A DNA stretch of 64,000 bases from Pedobacter sp. MC2016-05. Lineage in GTDB: Bacteria; Bacteroidota; Bacteroidia; Sphingobacteriales; Sphingobacteriaceae. Below, one piece after another: positions 18,164 through 27,801 of this stretch. The notes below the pieces were generated by a model, which was not told where the DNA came from, searched no databases, and was given only the letters and a program-made list of their open reading frames with translations. How positions within the stretch are numbered: position 1 is the stretch's first letter; every line of letters starts with the position of its first letter. The stretch is from positions 62,001 to 126,000 of the forward strand of contig NZ_JAPIVT010000016.1 of NCBI RefSeq assembly GCF_026239735.1. Direction: 5' to 3'. The translations under genes and the position numbers were made by a program.

Positions 18164-18428
18164 AGTTGTTATAAAGTAATCCGGAAAGAATAAAACCTGA
18201 CTTCATTCCGTTATGGCGTTGAATCATTCTATTGTATCGCTTGCTTATTATCAGCATTTCCCACCATCGCTAATTACTTCACAGGATGAGTCATCAACAT
18301 GACTTCAGCCTTAAGAGTATTGAACATTTTTTATCGGAAGTAAAACCATAATCCAACACTGCTGTTTAAACTTCATTGGTGTTGTCTAATAAACGCTATA
18401 TCAACTGTTTCAACATGAAAACAGCAAC
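18164..18428 (+). other. Intergenic region upstream of the molybdenum hydroxylase genes
   Basis: With the terminator just before it, this makes a 340-base gap without a gene. It must hold the promoter of the following operon, but I see no clean TAnnTTTG/TTG pair. A small inverted repeat, AGTCAT (18289-18294) and ATGACT (18299-18304) with a 4-base spacer, is the only structure noted and might be an operator. Confidence 0.4.
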
Positions 18429-19211
18429 ATGAAAAACAACAAAACAAAGCTAACCCCCGAAGAGCACCGACTTTTTGGCGACCTCATGCCCGAAGAGTTA
18501 GAAGATGTACTTCACTCCGGATTTAACCGCCGTCACTTTGTAAAACTAATGGGCCTGGCCACTGCTGGTTTATTGGCAAGTTATGCCCTCGGAGCCGAAC
18601 AACTTTTTGCCAGGGCTGTAGAAATGGAAGATATTCCTAACTTGATACCCGAAGCAATTGAAAATGGCGTTACGGTAAATTTCAAGGTAAACTCCACTCC
18701 CCGCAATGTACTTGTCGATTCGCGAATGACCTTGCTGGATACACTTCGGGAAAGAATAGGTTTAACCGGCTCAAAAAAAGGCTGCGATCATGGCCAGTGT
18801 GGTGCATGTACGGTAATTGTAGATGGCCACCGCGTTTTATCGTGCCTCACTTTAGCTGCAACCTGCCAGGGAAAATCCGTAATTACCATTGAAGGCCTTG
18901 CAAAAGATAACGAACTCAACCCCATGCAAGCGGCCTTTCTTAAACACGATGGTTTTCAATGTGGCTTTTGTACACCAGGACAAATTTGCTCTGCAGTAGC
19001 ATTGATGAAAGAAGCTAAAGAAGGACAGGCAAGCTTTGCAACAAAAAAATTAAGTACTGATCCAAAATCTATTATACTCTCCGAGGAAGAAATTGCAGAG
19101 CGTATGTCGGGGAATATTTGCCGATGTGGTGCTTATCCAAACATTGTTGCCGCAATAAAGGAAGCACAAACAGGCAAGAATGTTCCGCAAAACTGGCTAT
19201 TTACCGATTAA
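18429..19211 (+). CDS. Tat-exported [2Fe-2S] subunit of a PaoABC-like aldehyde oxidoreductase
   Basis: The 260-residue protein carries a Tat motif NRRHFVKLMG (RR at 34-35) followed by a hydrophobic stretch ending near residue 60. Next comes a plant-type ferredoxin domain (C119, C124, C127, C139) and a helical domain binding the second [2Fe-2S] cluster (C178, C181, C231, C233). It passes electrons between the molybdenum site and FAD in xanthine-oxidase-family enzymes. In E. coli PaoA the same kind of signal sends the whole PaoABC complex to the periplasm. An extra stretch of about 20 residues lies at 197-217. It is first of three co-directional genes (12-base gap to the FAD subunit). Confidence 0.92.
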   Translation: MKNNKTKLTPEEHRLFGDLMPEELEDVLHSGFNRRHFVKLMGLATAGLLASYALGAEQLFARAVEMEDIPNLIPEAIENGVTVNFKVNSTPRNVLVDSRMTLLDTLRERIGLTGSKKGCDHGQCGACTVIVDGHRVLSCLTLAATCQGKSVITIEGLAKDNELNPMQAAFLKHDGFQCGFCTPGQICSAVALMKEAKEGQASFATKKLSTDPKSIILSEEEIAERMSGNICRCGAYPNIVAAIKEAQTGKNVPQNWLFTD

Positions 19212-19223
19212 CCCGACGCAGTT

Positions 19224-20210
19224 ATGAAACCATTTAAATTTAGTGCAGTAAATAACCCAGCTGAGGCAATTACCTTAATCAACAAAAATACCGATGCTGC
19301 TTTTTTGGGTGGAGGAACCAATCTGCTCGATTTAATGAAAGAGCATGTTGCCCTTCCAAATGAAATTATTGATATTGGAAACCTCTCGCTAAAAGAGATT
19401 AAAGCAACCGCTTCAGGCATTTCTTTGGGTGCTTTAGCCAAAAATACCGAAACAGCAAACCATCCGCTTATCCGTAAAAACTTTCCCGTGCTTAGTAAGG
19501 CGATACTTGCTGGTGCTTCTGCCCAAATTAGAAATATGGCTACGAATGGTGGGAATCTATTACAAAGAACCCGCTGCAGCTATTTTTATGATATCGCTAT
19601 GCCATGTAACAAGAGGAATCCAGGAAGCGGCTGTGCTGCACTTGAGGGATTTAACAGGATGCATGCCATTTTTGGCTGGACACGAGATTGTGTAGCAGTC
19701 TATCCCTCAGATATGGCCATTGCCCTTTCCGCTTTAAACGCCAGTGTTAAAGTGCTAAGCAGTGAAAGGGAACGCATTATTCCTTTCAGAGATTTCCATA
19801 TCCTTCCAGGGGCCCACCCCGAAAAAGACAATAGCCTCCAACATGGTGAACTGATTACAGCTATTGAAGTGCCGAAGAATGATTTCGCAGAACACTCTGC
19901 TTACGTTAAAATACGTGATCGAAATTCATATGCTTTTGCTTTGGTTTCCGTTGCTGCAGGTTTAACGTTAAACGGAAATACCATTCAAACAGCAAGTATT
20001 GCAATGGGTGGCGTAGCACATAAACCCTGGAGAGCACTAAATGCTGAAGCCTATTTAAAAGACAAAGCTGCAACTGCCGCCAACTTTGCAAAAGCTGCCG
20101 AAGCCGAAATGGCATTGGCACAGCCTTTAGCACACAACAAGTTTAAAATAGAAATGGGTAAAAAAGCTTTGATCAATGCGCTGGAAACAGCTTTCAAAGG
20201 AAATATTTAA
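19224..20210 (+). CDS. FAD-binding subunit of the first molybdenum hydroxylase
   Basis: This 328-residue subunit has the FAD-binding loops FLGGGTNLLDLM (28-38) and GASAQIRNMATNGGN (97-111). Four cysteines, C118, C128, C137 and C156, lie in the segment QRTRCSYFYD...PCNKRNPGSGC, the region that holds an extra [4Fe-4S] cluster in E. coli PaoB. It accepts electrons from the [2Fe-2S] subunit. Having no signal of its own, it would be carried out by the Tat-tagged partner. The gap to the next gene is 9 bases. Confidence 0.92.
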   Translation: MKPFKFSAVNNPAEAITLINKNTDAAFLGGGTNLLDLMKEHVALPNEIIDIGNLSLKEIKATASGISLGALAKNTETANHPLIRKNFPVLSKAILAGASAQIRNMATNGGNLLQRTRCSYFYDIAMPCNKRNPGSGCAALEGFNRMHAIFGWTRDCVAVYPSDMAIALSALNASVKVLSSERERIIPFRDFHILPGAHPEKDNSLQHGELITAIEVPKNDFAEHSAYVKIRDRNSYAFALVSVAAGLTLNGNTIQTASIAMGGVAHKPWRALNAEAYLKDKAATAANFAKAAEAEMALAQPLAHNKFKIEMGKKALINALETAFKGNI

Positions 20211-20219
20211 TTGTAGAAT

Positions 20220-22346
20220 ATGGAAGACAGCAACAAATCCATTGGCAAAGGGATAAACCGCATCGACGGGATTTTGAAAATTACAGGTAAAGCCACTTAT
20301 GCCACAGATTATCCCGCAAAAAATATGGCCTACGCGGTATTGTTTAAAAGCACCATTGCTGCAGGCAAAATAAAAAGTATCGAGAGTACAGAGGCGCAGA
20401 AATATCCTGGCGTGATCAAAATAATTACCCATGAGAATATTCTGCCCTTAAATACCAAAGGAGGTTTGCGGGGCGGTGCGCTGTTGCAGAGTCCAGAAGT
20501 TACTTTTCATGGCCAGCACATTGGAATAGTGGTAGCCGAAACTTTTGAACAGGCTACTGCAGCTGCTCATTTAATTACAGTAGAATACAATCAGAAAGAA
20601 GAAAAAATCGACTTTGACAACCTCGCCAAAACACCTGAAATGCCTAAGGGAAAGGAATTGGCCGATTTAGTACGGGGGGCAGGAAAATCAGCACTTGCAG
20701 ATGCCGAAGTCAAAATAGAGGCAAGCTACGAAACGCCAATTGAACACCACCATCCAATGGAGCCACATGCTACAGTAGCGGTATGGGAAGGCGACCAACT
20801 AACACTATACAATGGATCACAAATTATAAATGGTGCCCAAACCGCTGCGGCAGCTACATTAAATATCAAACCAGAACAGGTCAGAATCATTTCTCCATTT
20901 ATTGGTGGCGGCTTTGGATCGAAAGGCGGACAGTGGGCAAACTTAGTGCTGACAGCTGTAGCCGCTAAAATGGTTGGCCGACCAGTAAAATTGGCACTTA
21001 CCAGGCAACAAATGTTCAATTCGGTAGGTTTACGCCAAAGAAACATACAACAACTAAGCATAGGCGCAACCAAAGAAGGCAAGCTGCTCACGCTCGCCCA
21101 CGAAACAATTTCGCACACTGCGGTAGATAGTGAATATATCGAGCCCTGCGGAGATTGTACAAAAGTGATGTATGAAGTTCCGAACAGCTTAATCAGTTAC
21201 CGCGTGGTTCCCATGAACCTCATCTTGCCTACTTATACCCGTGGCCCGGGAAAATCGACAGGAAGTTTTGCGCTCGAATCGGCAATGGACGAATTGGCGT
21301 ACACGTTAAAGATGGATCCCATTGAATTGAGAATAAAAAATGAACCCGCAAAAGATACTTCCAACGGAAAACCATGGTCATCCAGAACAACCGTTAAATG
21401 TTTGCAGGAAGGTGCAAAAGCTTTTGGATGGGCGAAAAGAAAACCTGAACCAGGTACAAATAAAATTGGCGATGATTTGATCGGTTATGGCGTAGCCTGT
21501 GGCACCTACCCGGCCAGGCAAAGGGATAGCTCAGCCGTAATCAAACTCAGTTTAAAAAATAAAGTAGTGTATGCAACCATAGAAATTGCCGCCTCAGATT
21601 TAGGAACCGGAACCAATACCATATTGGCACAAACCGCCGCCGATGGATTGGGTTTGCCGGTAAAGCAGATCAATGTTAAACTTGGTGATTCTGATTTGCC
21701 ACCCGCAGCAGGCTCAGTAGGTTCTGTAGGAGCATCGAGTTTTGCAAACGCTGTTAACGATGCCTGCATTAAAATTACCGATGAATTATTGGCGAAATCT
21801 GGCAAACAGTTTTTTGTAAGACCGACAGCAGCACAGCTGATGATTTCAGAATATATAGCCGATTTCCAAACCCGGTCAGACTCTAAAGCACCAGCCGAAG
21901 CAGAGAAATATTCTGCACATAGCTTTAATGCCAACTTCGCAGAGGTAAGGGTAAACAGCGTGACTGGGATGGTGAAGGTTACGCGTTTCTTAGCCGTAAC
22001 GGGTGCTGGAAAAATCCTGAACCCTAAAACTGCCCGATCGCAAATTATAGGCGGTATTGTTTGGGGTATTGGTATGGCATTAACTGAAGAATCCATTATC
22101 GATCCACGATATGGGAATTTTGCAACACGTTCTTTTGCCGATTACCACGTGCCTACTAACCTCGATATTGGTGATCTCGACGCTATGTTTATCAATGAGA
22201 AGGATTTCATTCCAAATAAAATGGGCGTAAAAGGAATTGGCGAAGTAGGGATTGTGGGGGTAGCCGCCGCAGTAGCAAATGCTGTTTTTAATGCCACTGG
22301 CAAACGAGTTCGTTCACTTCCGATTACTCCAGATAAATTGCTTTAG
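20220..22346 (+). CDS. Molybdopterin-binding catalytic subunit of the first molybdenum hydroxylase
   Basis: The 708-residue large subunit of the xanthine oxidase family binds molybdopterin cytosine dinucleotide or a related cofactor and oxidises aldehydes or heterocycles. Visible motifs are the substrate/cofactor loop IGGGFGSKGGQW, the RGPGKSTGSFALE segment, GSVGSVGASS and the catalytic glutamate in GVKGIGEVGIVG (E675). Length is close to PaoC. The genes for the dedicated XdhC/PaoD-type cofactor chaperone are not in the window. A second complete set of three genes begins 152 bases downstream. Confidence 0.92.
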   Translation: MEDSNKSIGKGINRIDGILKITGKATYATDYPAKNMAYAVLFKSTIAAGKIKSIESTEAQKYPGVIKIITHENILPLNTKGGLRGGALLQSPEVTFHGQHIGIVVAETFEQATAAAHLITVEYNQKEEKIDFDNLAKTPEMPKGKELADLVRGAGKSALADAEVKIEASYETPIEHHHPMEPHATVAVWEGDQLTLYNGSQIINGAQTAAAATLNIKPEQVRIISPFIGGGFGSKGGQWANLVLTAVAAKMVGRPVKLALTRQQMFNSVGLRQRNIQQLSIGATKEGKLLTLAHETISHTAVDSEYIEPCGDCTKVMYEVPNSLISYRVVPMNLILPTYTRGPGKSTGSFALESAMDELAYTLKMDPIELRIKNEPAKDTSNGKPWSSRTTVKCLQEGAKAFGWAKRKPEPGTNKIGDDLIGYGVACGTYPARQRDSSAVIKLSLKNKVVYATIEIAASDLGTGTNTILAQTAADGLGLPVKQINVKLGDSDLPPAAGSVGSVGASSFANAVNDACIKITDELLAKSGKQFFVRPTAAQLMISEYIADFQTRSDSKAPAEAEKYSAHSFNANFAEVRVNSVTGMVKVTRFLAVTGAGKILNPKTARSQIIGGIVWGIGMALTEESIIDPRYGNFATRSFADYHVPTNLDIGDLDAMFINEKDFIPNKMGVKGIGEVGIVGVAAAVANAVFNATGKRVRSLPITPDKLL

Positions 22347-22498
22347 ACAATCTTTACGTCTGCAGAATTTACCTGGTACTGCTCAAATTAATCGAAAAAA
22401 GATTTGCAAGGATAAAATTGTTAAAGAAACTTAAAAAGCTCAAACTTATCCGCGTTTTTGAATGTTAGCAAATGAGTACCTACCACTAACAATTCAGC

Positions 22499-23014
22499 AT
22501 GATGCGAAGCGAAACGCAAAACCTCAACCATTTAAAGCAGGGCGACTGTACGGTAAACCTGACCGTAAACGGTGAACAAAAAATTCTTCAGGTGCAACCT
22601 TGGGTTAGCCTTTTGGATGGTTTACGAGACCATTTAAATTTAACAGGGACTAAAAAAGGTTGCGATCACGGCCAATGCGGGGCATGTACAATTATATGCG
22701 ATGATAAGCGAATCTTAAGCTGCCTCACTCTCGCTGTAATGAAAAACGGCTCCGAGATTACTACTGTGGAAGGCATCGCCCATGGCAACGAATTGCATCC
22801 GATACAACAGGCATTTATCGATCATGATGCTTTTCAATGTGGTTACTGTACTCCCGGCCAACTTTGCAGTGCTATTGGACTAATTAAAGAAGGAAAAGCG
22901 CAAACCAGAGAGGAAGTAAAAGAGCTGATGAGTGGAAATCTCTGTCGCTGTGGCGCTAACATTGGCATCATCGATGCCATTATGGAGGTAAAAGCAGGAG
23001 GCGGCCATGAATAA
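22499..23014 (+). CDS. [2Fe-2S] subunit of the second molybdenum hydroxylase (no Tat signal)
   Basis: The 171-residue protein has the same two-cluster layout as its upstream paralogue (C55, C60, C63, C75 and C114, C117, C149, C151) but lacks any N-terminal Tat or Sec signal, so this enzyme should stay in the cytoplasm. It also lacks the 20-residue insertion of the first copy. Its end overlaps the next gene by 8 bases. The high similarity in gene order and motifs points to an old tandem duplication. Confidence 0.92.
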   Translation: MMRSETQNLNHLKQGDCTVNLTVNGEQKILQVQPWVSLLDGLRDHLNLTGTKKGCDHGQCGACTIICDDKRILSCLTLAVMKNGSEITTVEGIAHGNELHPIQQAFIDHDAFQCGYCTPGQLCSAIGLIKEGKAQTREEVKELMSGNLCRCGANIGIIDAIMEVKAGGGHE

Positions 23015-24026
23015 CTTCGAATACAAGCAAGCTGAAGATATTGCTACAGCCATTAACCTCATCAGTGAACAAGATAACACAAAGTTTTTAGCTGGTGGTA
23101 CCAATTTACTAGACCTTTGGAAATATAACCTCACCAACCCAAGCGGACTGGTAGACATCAACCGCATTCACGGTCTCGCAGAGATTAAAGAACTGTCGAA
23201 TGGAGGAGTTAGACTTGGCGCCAATTTCAAAAATGCCGATACTGCCTATCATCCCATTATTGAGAACAAGTATCCCCTACTCTCTAAAGCCATTCTTGCC
23301 GGCGCATCTGCTCAGATCAGAAACATGGCAAGTAATGGTGGCAACTTATTGCAACGCACCCGTTGTTACTATTTTTACGATCCTGATGTGCCTTGTAACA
23401 AAAGAAATCCGGGTTCGGGCTGCCCGGCCAAAGAGGGATACAACAGAATCCATGCAATATTAGGAACGAGTGATCATTGTATTGCGGTTTTCCCATCGGA
23501 TATGTGTGTGGCGCTGGCCGCCTTAAATGCGCTGGTTAATGTAGAAGGGGCCGAAGGAAAAAGAACCATTGCTTTCGCAGATTTCCATCGCCTGCCAGGT
23601 GATCGGCCGGATTTGGATAATAATCTTAAACCTGGCGAACTCATCACATCAATAGATCTCCCAGATAAAGGTTTCGCCCAAAACTATTCTTACCTCAAAC
23701 TTCGCGACAGACATTCTTATGCCTTTGCACTCGTTTCAGTTGCTACTGCATTAGAATTGGATGGAGAAATGATAAAAGACGCAAGAATCGCACTTGGTGG
23801 TGTAGCACATAAACCCTGGCGTTCAACAGAAGCAGAAAATTTCCTGAGGGGTAAAAGTGCAAATGAATCCAATTTTGCCGCCGCGGCTGATATTATTTTA
23901 CAAGATGCAAAAGGTTATGGCCATAACGACTTTAAAATCGCCCTCGCTAAAAAAGCGATTATTCGCAATGGCCTCATGGCGTTAAACCCTCAATCGCAGC
24001 TTCCGGGAGCGAAACCATCTGCTTAA
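23007..24026 (+). CDS. FAD-binding subunit of the second molybdenum hydroxylase
   Basis: The 339-residue subunit has FLAGGTNLLDLW (28-38), GASAQIRNMASNGGN and the four-cysteine [4Fe-4S] region (C120, C130, C139, C158) like the first copy. Residues 80-160 are nearly the same in both copies while the rest has diverged. It lies between the small and large subunit genes, with an overlap on the left and a 17-base gap on the right, so the three genes form one unit. Confidence 0.92.
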   Translation: MNNFEYKQAEDIATAINLISEQDNTKFLAGGTNLLDLWKYNLTNPSGLVDINRIHGLAEIKELSNGGVRLGANFKNADTAYHPIIENKYPLLSKAILAGASAQIRNMASNGGNLLQRTRCYYFYDPDVPCNKRNPGSGCPAKEGYNRIHAILGTSDHCIAVFPSDMCVALAALNALVNVEGAEGKRTIAFADFHRLPGDRPDLDNNLKPGELITSIDLPDKGFAQNYSYLKLRDRHSYAFALVSVATALELDGEMIKDARIALGGVAHKPWRSTEAENFLRGKSANESNFAAAADIILQDAKGYGHNDFKIALAKKAIIRNGLMALNPQSQLPGAKPSA

Positions 24027-24043
24027 ACTACAAATGAACAAAA

Positions 24044-26284
24044 ATGGATTTTAACAAAAATGTTGGTCAACCCGTTAGCCGCTTAGAAGGAAAGCTAAAA
24101 GTAACAGGTCAGGCAAAATATGCCGCAGAATATGAAGCAGATAACTTGCTTCATGGTTATGTAGTGAGCAGCCCGATAACCAAAGGGAAAATTATCAATA
24201 TCAATATTGCTCAAGCAATGGCTATCCCTGGGGTGGTAGATGTGCTTTCACATAAAAACCGTACAAAACTGGCCTGGTTCGATTTACAATATACCGATAT
24301 GGATGCGCCGCCAGGAACGGTTTTTAAGCCATTGGCCGATGAAAATATTCTTTACAACGGGCAACCCATCGCCCTGGTAGTAGCCGAGAGCTACGAAACG
24401 GCTAGATACGCCGCCACGCAAGTTATTTTTGAGTATGAGCAGGAAACTTTCCAAACCGATCTGGAAAGCAACATTCCAAATGGCCGTTCCGCAAAAAAAG
24501 GATTTGCCACAGCTTTGAAACCGCCTCCACCCCCACCAACAGGCGATTTCCTGAATTCTTTTGAACAGGCACCTGTAAAAGTTGCTGCAACCTTCCAGCA
24601 TGGTACAGAGCACCACAACCCCATCGAACTGTTTGCCACAACAACGATATACGAAGGAAAAGGGAAATTAACGATCTACGATAAAACACAAGGTACCATT
24701 AATAACCAGCTCTATGTGGCCAACATTTTCGGTTTACACTATAAAGACGTAAGGGTATTGGCTCCGTTCGTTGGTGGTGGTTTTGGTTCTGGCCTCCGTC
24801 CGCAATACCAGCTCTTCCTCTGTGTGATGGCTGCTCTTCACCTTAAAAGAAATGTTCGTGTGGTATTAGAGCGTAAACAAATGTTCTTTTTTAGCCATCG
24901 CCCCCCGGTGAAACAAAACCTGCGCTTCGCCAGTGATGTAGAAGGTAACGTTACCGCCCTGGGCCATAGCGTTTTTTCTGAAACTTCCAATTTTGAAGAC
25001 TATACAGAAGCGATTGCCAACTGGAGCCATAAACTTTACCCTGCTCCAAATACGCTTTTCAATCATAAAGTGGTTCCCCTTGACGTGTATACGCCGCTTG
25101 ACATGCGGGCACCGGGTGGAAGCACAGGCATGCATGCCATTGAATGCACTATGGACGAACTGGCCCACAAGCTTAAAATTGATCCTTTAGAACTTCGCCT
25201 GATTAATTATTCGGAGATCGATCCATCGAGCAACAAACCATACACCAGCAAAGCCCTTCGCAATTGTTATCTTCAGGCCGCAGATAAATTTGGATGGAGC
25301 AACCGAAATCCTGAACCTCGATCTACGAAGCGTGGAAATAAATGGGTAGGTTACGGGATGGCTACAGGAATCTGGGATGCCTTTCAGTTTCCTGCACGGG
25401 TGGAAGCCATGATTACCAAAGACGGACGGATGGTATTAAACAACGCCACAACCGATATTGGTACAGGTACACTAACTGTGATGACTCAGATTGCAGCAGA
25501 CGAGCTTGGTCTTTCGCTCGAAGAGGTAGATTTCAACTATGGCGACAGCAAAAAGCCGTTCTCCATGTTTCAGGGCGGTTCGTCCATTACTTCATCTACC
25601 GGAGTAGCCATCGTGGTAGCGGCAAAAGCACTGCGTAAAAAACTATTGAAAAAAGCGGCAAAAATGCCAGATTCTCCGTTTAAAAATTCGGAAGATGCGG
25701 AGGTATTTTTCAGCGCGGGAAACATGCATTTAAAAGATCAGCCCAATGTGTTCGTGTCCCTAAAAAACATTATCGCCTCTAACAATGGCAAACCCATCAA
25801 GACCACCAATATGGGCAAACCGCACATGTTAAAACTTCGAAAATACAGTTTGGCTACCCACAGTGCTTCTTTTGTCGAGGTAGAGGTAGATCAGGATCTT
25901 GGCACCGTTATGGTCACCAGAGCGGTAACCGCAGTAGCCGCTGGAAAAATAATTAACCCTAAAACTGCTGCCGGTCAAATTTCTGGATCAATGATTTGGG
26001 GCATTAGTAAAGCACTGCACGAAGAAACCTTTATGGACCATAATCTCGGCAAGTATATGAACACCAATCTCGGCGAATACCATATTCCTGTACATGCCGA
26101 TATCGGCCAGTTGGAGGTTATTTTCGTAGAAGAAAAAGACGAATTAATTAACGAAATCGGTACTAAGGGTGTGGGTGAGATTGGTCTGGTGGGAATGCCC
26201 GCAGCCATTTCGAATGCAATTTTTAATGCAACTGGCAAAAGAATCTATAAGTTACCCATTCACTTTGATGAATTAATGCAATAG
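24044..26284 (+). CDS. Molybdopterin-binding catalytic subunit of the second molybdenum hydroxylase
   Basis: The 746-residue paralogue of the first large subunit keeps the motifs VGGGFGSGLRPQ, RAPGGSTGMHA, GGSSITSSTG and the catalytic glutamate in GTKGVGEIGLVG (E712). Substrate-pocket segments differ strongly from the first copy: an insertion with a run of prolines (KPPPPPPTG) near residue 165 and different residues around the 345-365 loop. Different substrates are therefore likely. A terminator follows 40 bases after the stop. Confidence 0.92.
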   Translation: MDFNKNVGQPVSRLEGKLKVTGQAKYAAEYEADNLLHGYVVSSPITKGKIININIAQAMAIPGVVDVLSHKNRTKLAWFDLQYTDMDAPPGTVFKPLADENILYNGQPIALVVAESYETARYAATQVIFEYEQETFQTDLESNIPNGRSAKKGFATALKPPPPPPTGDFLNSFEQAPVKVAATFQHGTEHHNPIELFATTTIYEGKGKLTIYDKTQGTINNQLYVANIFGLHYKDVRVLAPFVGGGFGSGLRPQYQLFLCVMAALHLKRNVRVVLERKQMFFFSHRPPVKQNLRFASDVEGNVTALGHSVFSETSNFEDYTEAIANWSHKLYPAPNTLFNHKVVPLDVYTPLDMRAPGGSTGMHAIECTMDELAHKLKIDPLELRLINYSEIDPSSNKPYTSKALRNCYLQAADKFGWSNRNPEPRSTKRGNKWVGYGMATGIWDAFQFPARVEAMITKDGRMVLNNATTDIGTGTLTVMTQIAADELGLSLEEVDFNYGDSKKPFSMFQGGSSITSSTGVAIVVAAKALRKKLLKKAAKMPDSPFKNSEDAEVFFSAGNMHLKDQPNVFVSLKNIIASNNGKPIKTTNMGKPHMLKLRKYSLATHSASFVEVEVDQDLGTVMVTRAVTAVAAGKIINPKTAAGQISGSMIWGISKALHEETFMDHNLGKYMNTNLGEYHIPVHADIGQLEVIFVEEKDELINEIGTKGVGEIGLVGMPAAISNAIFNATGKRIYKLPIHFDELMQ

Positions 26285-26325
26285 GTTTTGCTTAAAAGAC
26301 TGATTACCAACATATTTTCAACCAG

Positions 26326-26363
26326 TAAAAGCTTCTCCAAAAGGACGAAGCTTTTGCTTTTTG
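26326..26363 (+). terminator. Terminator after the molybdenum hydroxylase genes
   Basis: Arms AAAAGCTTC (26327-26335) and GAAGCTTTT (26347-26355) form a 9-base stem followed by GCTTTTTG. It lies shortly after the last large-subunit gene. Confidence 0.7.
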
Positions 26364-26382
26364 CAGTAATTAATCTCACACA

Positions 26383-26643
26383 TTATTCGCTTCTATTTTC
26401 GCTCTGGCTAATTTTGATGCGGACAGGGCCCTTGATATGATCCACATCAACAGGTATTCCTTTCTGTGTAATCACTACCTTACCTTCCCGATGCAAACCA
26501 ATGGCCACGTCACGCACCTTTCCCATCTCCTTTCGCCACTTATCACCAAAAAGCATCCGGGCAATTTCCGAAGGACAGGTACTTTTATCTAGTCCACGTT
26601 TATCCGCCTCAGCTAAGATGGTTTTCGATATTTCTGATAGCAT
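26383..26643 (-). CDS. DUF3253 family protein
   Basis: From the ATG at 26641-26643 the product has 86 residues (MLSEISKTILAEADKRG). The conserved core ICP-like TCPSEIARMLFGDKWRKEM ... VRDVAIGLHREGKVVITQKGIPVD ... GPVRI matches my knowledge of the DUF3253 family, a small winged-helix-like domain without a settled function. The frame is open upstream to 26712, but a -7-like element TACATTTG lies at 26667-26660, which would place that extension outside the transcript. The gene is transcribed alone. Confidence 0.7.
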   Translation of the reverse strand: MLSEISKTILAEADKRGLDKSTCPSEIARMLFGDKWRKEMGKVRDVAIGLHREGKVVITQKGIPVDVDHIKGPVRIKISQSENRSE

Positions 26644-26829
26644 CACCATAAATGGATAACAAATGTATGAGGCTATTGCTTTGGAATACACACAATATTT
26701 CCTGAACTCCAAATAGACTAAGCTAATTTCCCCTCATCAGAAGCTTTCAATTGAACAAAGTAGTTTTGCTTTTTGATGCCGTAGCAGCCATTTTCTAAAC
26801 AATTTATATTGGCCACTGGTTGTAATGAT

Positions 26830-27798
26830 ATGACCGATAAAAAAAGAACTGTTGTCATTACCGGCGCATCAAGTGGTGTGGGAAGAGCCATTGCACTTGC
26901 TTTCGCGGCGAATGGCGATCAACTCATCCTGGCTTCGAGAAATATGGCTGCCTTACAAGAGCTTGCCCAAGAATGTGAAACTCTTGGGGCGGAAGTTAAC
27001 TGTATCCAAACTGATACCGCTCAATATCATGAAGTGATTAATCTGGCAGCGGCAGCGGCCGATTTTGGAAATACGATCGACGTATGGATCAATAATGCAG
27101 GCGTGCTTGCGGTGGGCGAATTCGACAAAACACCCATGGAAGTAACCGAGCAGGTGATAAAAACAAACTTGTTAGGCTACATGAATGGCGCACATGCCAT
27201 CCTCCCTTACTTCAAAAAACAAGGCTACGGCATCTTGATCAATAATATATCCATAGGTGGGTTTTTACCCGTTCCTTTTGGGGTGGGTTACTCTGCCAGT
27301 AAATTCGGCCTGCGTGGATTTAGCGCCGCACTCAAAGCGGAACTTTCTGCTTTCAAAAACATCCACATATGTGATGCCTTCCCTGCCTTTCTTGATACTC
27401 CAGGCATCCAGCATGCCGCAAATTATACAGGCAAACAGCTTAAACCCGCACCACCAGTGTACGATCCCAACCGGATTGCTGCAGACATTTTAAAAATTTC
27501 ACGCCACCCGAAACCTTCAACAATGATGGGCAGTACAGCCGTTTTTTTGCGTTATGCCTACGCACTCGCCCCAGGCTTAACAAGGGGAATAGCTGGTTAT
27601 GTAATATCAGGATATTTAAAAAATGCGGCTGAGCTTCCCGCTACTAATGGAAATATTTTCAATACCGTAAAATATGGCAACGCTGTACATGGCGGCTGGG
27701 GAATACCTGGTAAACCACGAGCCCATCATAAATTTCTCTCTCTCGGTGTACTGGCCCTTGCTGCCGGAATTATGCTACTGAATAAATCTAAACGTTAA
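26830..27798 (+). CDS. SDR oxidoreductase with C-terminal membrane anchor
   Basis: The 322-residue protein is a short-chain dehydrogenase. It has the cofactor motif TGASSGVGRA near the N-terminus, NNAGVLAVGEF, the serine in NNISIGG and the catalytic YSASK. Unlike typical 250-residue SDRs it has a C-terminal extension ending in one hydrophobic segment (FLSLGVLALAAGIMLL) followed by KSKR, so it is probably anchored to the inner membrane by its tail. The start ATG at 26830 was chosen over an in-frame ATG 21 bases earlier because it directly precedes TDKKRTVVITG. It is followed by the esterase after 3 bases. Confidence 0.87.
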   Translation: MTDKKRTVVITGASSGVGRAIALAFAANGDQLILASRNMAALQELAQECETLGAEVNCIQTDTAQYHEVINLAAAAADFGNTIDVWINNAGVLAVGEFDKTPMEVTEQVIKTNLLGYMNGAHAILPYFKKQGYGILINNISIGGFLPVPFGVGYSASKFGLRGFSAALKAELSAFKNIHICDAFPAFLDTPGIQHAANYTGKQLKPAPPVYDPNRIAADILKISRHPKPSTMMGSTAVFLRYAYALAPGLTRGIAGYVISGYLKNAAELPATNGNIFNTVKYGNAVHGGWGIPGKPRAHHKFLSLGVLALAAGIMLLNKSKR

Positions 27799-27801
27799 AC
27801 A

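Noticed and set aside
20726-21118. 130-residue open frame on the minus strand inside the first large molybdenum subunit gene
   Set aside because: It lies opposite a well-supported gene with catalytic motifs, has no recognisable domain and is best explained as a shadow frame.
21506-22096. 196-residue open frame on the minus strand
   Set aside because: It is antisense to the C-terminal half of the first large molybdenum subunit, including GSVGSVGASS; a shadow despite its length.
22347-22498. Separate promoter or terminator between the two molybdenum hydroxylase sets
   Set aside because: I found no hairpin with T-run and no TAnnTTTG/TTG pair; whether the six genes are one transcript cannot be decided.
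26761-26768. TAGTTTTG as the -7 element of the membrane-anchored SDR gene
   Set aside because: The octamer matches, but no TTG lies at a suitable distance, and a single octamer in AT-rich DNA is weak evidence.
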